Part shown: positions 63,645 through 64,000 of the stretch, piece after piece
How positions within the stretch are numbered: the first letter of the stretch is position 1
Layout: every line of letters begins with the position of its first letter
Source: Flavobacteriales bacterium UBA1993
GTDB lineage: Bacteria; Bacteroidota; Bacteroidia; Flavobacteriales_G; Salibacteraceae
DNA: 64,000 nucleotides
Assembly (NCBI GenBank): GCA_002336485.1
Contig: DDCZ01000065.1
Coordinates: 1-64,000, forward strand
Reading direction: 5' to 3'
Translations under genes and position numbers: made by a program
The notes under the pieces: generated by a model
Seen by the model: the letters and a program-made list of their open reading frames with translations, nothing else
The model's database searches: none
Told to the model about the DNA's origin: nothing

Positions 63645-64000
63645 ATCTATCAATGAGCATTTCCCTACGATAGTCAAATATTGACTTCAATTTTTGCTTC
63701 ACGAAAACAGCATGGGCGAGTCGCCCTAAAACCCCAAGTGGCAAGGCGTAATCTACCACATCAACCATCTTAACGCCATTGCCATCGCGCTCGAAAAAGT
63801 GTTTATGGTGCCAGAAGGAATAGGGTCCAAAGCGTTGCTCATCTGCAAAGTATTTTTCATGCACGCACTGGCATATTTCCGTGGTCCATCGAATCCAAAT
63901 CAATGGAAAAAGGTTGATTTTGTAGTTGATTATTTGACCTGGGTATGCTTTAACTCCAGCAACGTCGCTTAAAATTTTGAATTTCATGTCTTCCGGCGTA
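63628..64000 (-). CDS. SRPBCC (START/Bet v1-like) family protein, 5' end beyond the window
   Basis: The minus-strand frame stays open to the last base, and its first visible residues are TPEDMKFKIL, which is a mid-domain segment (relatives read like ITPPDMKF...). So the start lies outside. The visible 124 residues show the SRPBCC hydrophobic-pocket fold, with KAYPGQIINYKI, YSFWHHKHFFE and VVDYALPLGVLG as landmarks. Such single-domain proteins bind lipids or act as cyclase-like proteins; the ligand is unknown. The Met at 63985-63987 should not be taken as the start. Confidence 0.8.
   Translation of the reverse strand, partial: TPEDMKFKILSDVAGVKAYPGQIINYKINLFPLIWIRWTTEICQCVHEKYFADEQRFGPYSFWHHKHFFERDGNGVKMVDVVDYALPLGVLGRLAHAVFVKQKLKSIFDYRREMLIDRFRSIG

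Noticed and set aside
1..64000. Search for tRNA, rRNA, CRISPR arrays, IS elements and integrases
   Set aside because: None was seen by eye in the intergenic gaps, all of which are under 300 bases; no transposase or integrase motif was found among the proteins.

Overview
The window reads as chromosome of a member of the Bacteroidota, most likely order Flavobacteriales. The evidence is direct: several proteins end in type IX secretion (T9SS) sorting domains, there is a PorP/SprF protein with PKD-repeat and PD40 partners, and Bacteroidota-restricted families occur (DUF5687, DUF4834, DUF4783). A menaquinone gene (menB) is present, and several starts are preceded by a TAnnTTTG -7 element rather than an E. 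coli-type promoter. Genes are packed tightly. No rRNA, tRNA, CRISPR array, insertion sequence or prophage was seen.

Layout. 1-9185: a 5'-truncated dipeptidyl peptidase IV, a POT peptide transporter, a thioredoxin-like protein, DUF1684, a CPBP-type membrane protein, MenB, an RDD protein and an alpha/beta hydrolase. 9186-20203: a four-repeat fasciclin T9SS protein, an ABC ATPase with its DUF5687 permease, CarB, a DNRLRE T9SS protein, DUF4834 and a YfhO-like membrane protein. 20200-34815: a surface-glycan region. It has a tight six-gene minus-strand operon (sulfotransferase, ATP-grasp, enolase-superfamily enzyme, tandem flavodoxin-like protein, polysaccharide deacetylase, GT4). Around it are a divergent formyltransferase/sulfotransferase pair, a flippase, a GT-B-like transferase and a PLP enzyme. 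34812-44753: an M1 peptidase that appears fused to an outer-membrane barrel, NadC, DUF4783, RlmH, GalE, a Wzy-like membrane protein, RdgB, Ddl and an SDR epimerase. 44844-48900: PASTA protein, T9SS cargo and RluA-family pseudouridine synthase. 48897-55947: a PKD adhesin / PD40 / PorP-SprF operon. 56193-64000: a disulfide-reductase-like flavoprotein without redox cysteines, a di-haem peroxidase, an S8 protease with SprB repeats, a UvrD-type helicase and a 3'-terminal SRPBCC gene cut by the window edge.

How it fits together. Much of the window concerns the cell envelope: T9SS export, surface adhesion, periplasmic or surface peptidases feeding peptide uptake (DPP IV followed by POT), and a modified, probably sulfated surface glycan. 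The clearest anomaly is in the adhesin operon. Both the PKD adhesin (codon 356) and the PD40 gene (codon 40) are interrupted by an in-frame TAA, with the reading frame intact on both sides. The operon is therefore decaying, read through, or mis-sequenced. Other unusual points are the M1-barrel fusion, the glycan operon's enzyme mix, and the systematic interlocking of convergent genes at shared stop codons, three times through a CTAG palindrome.
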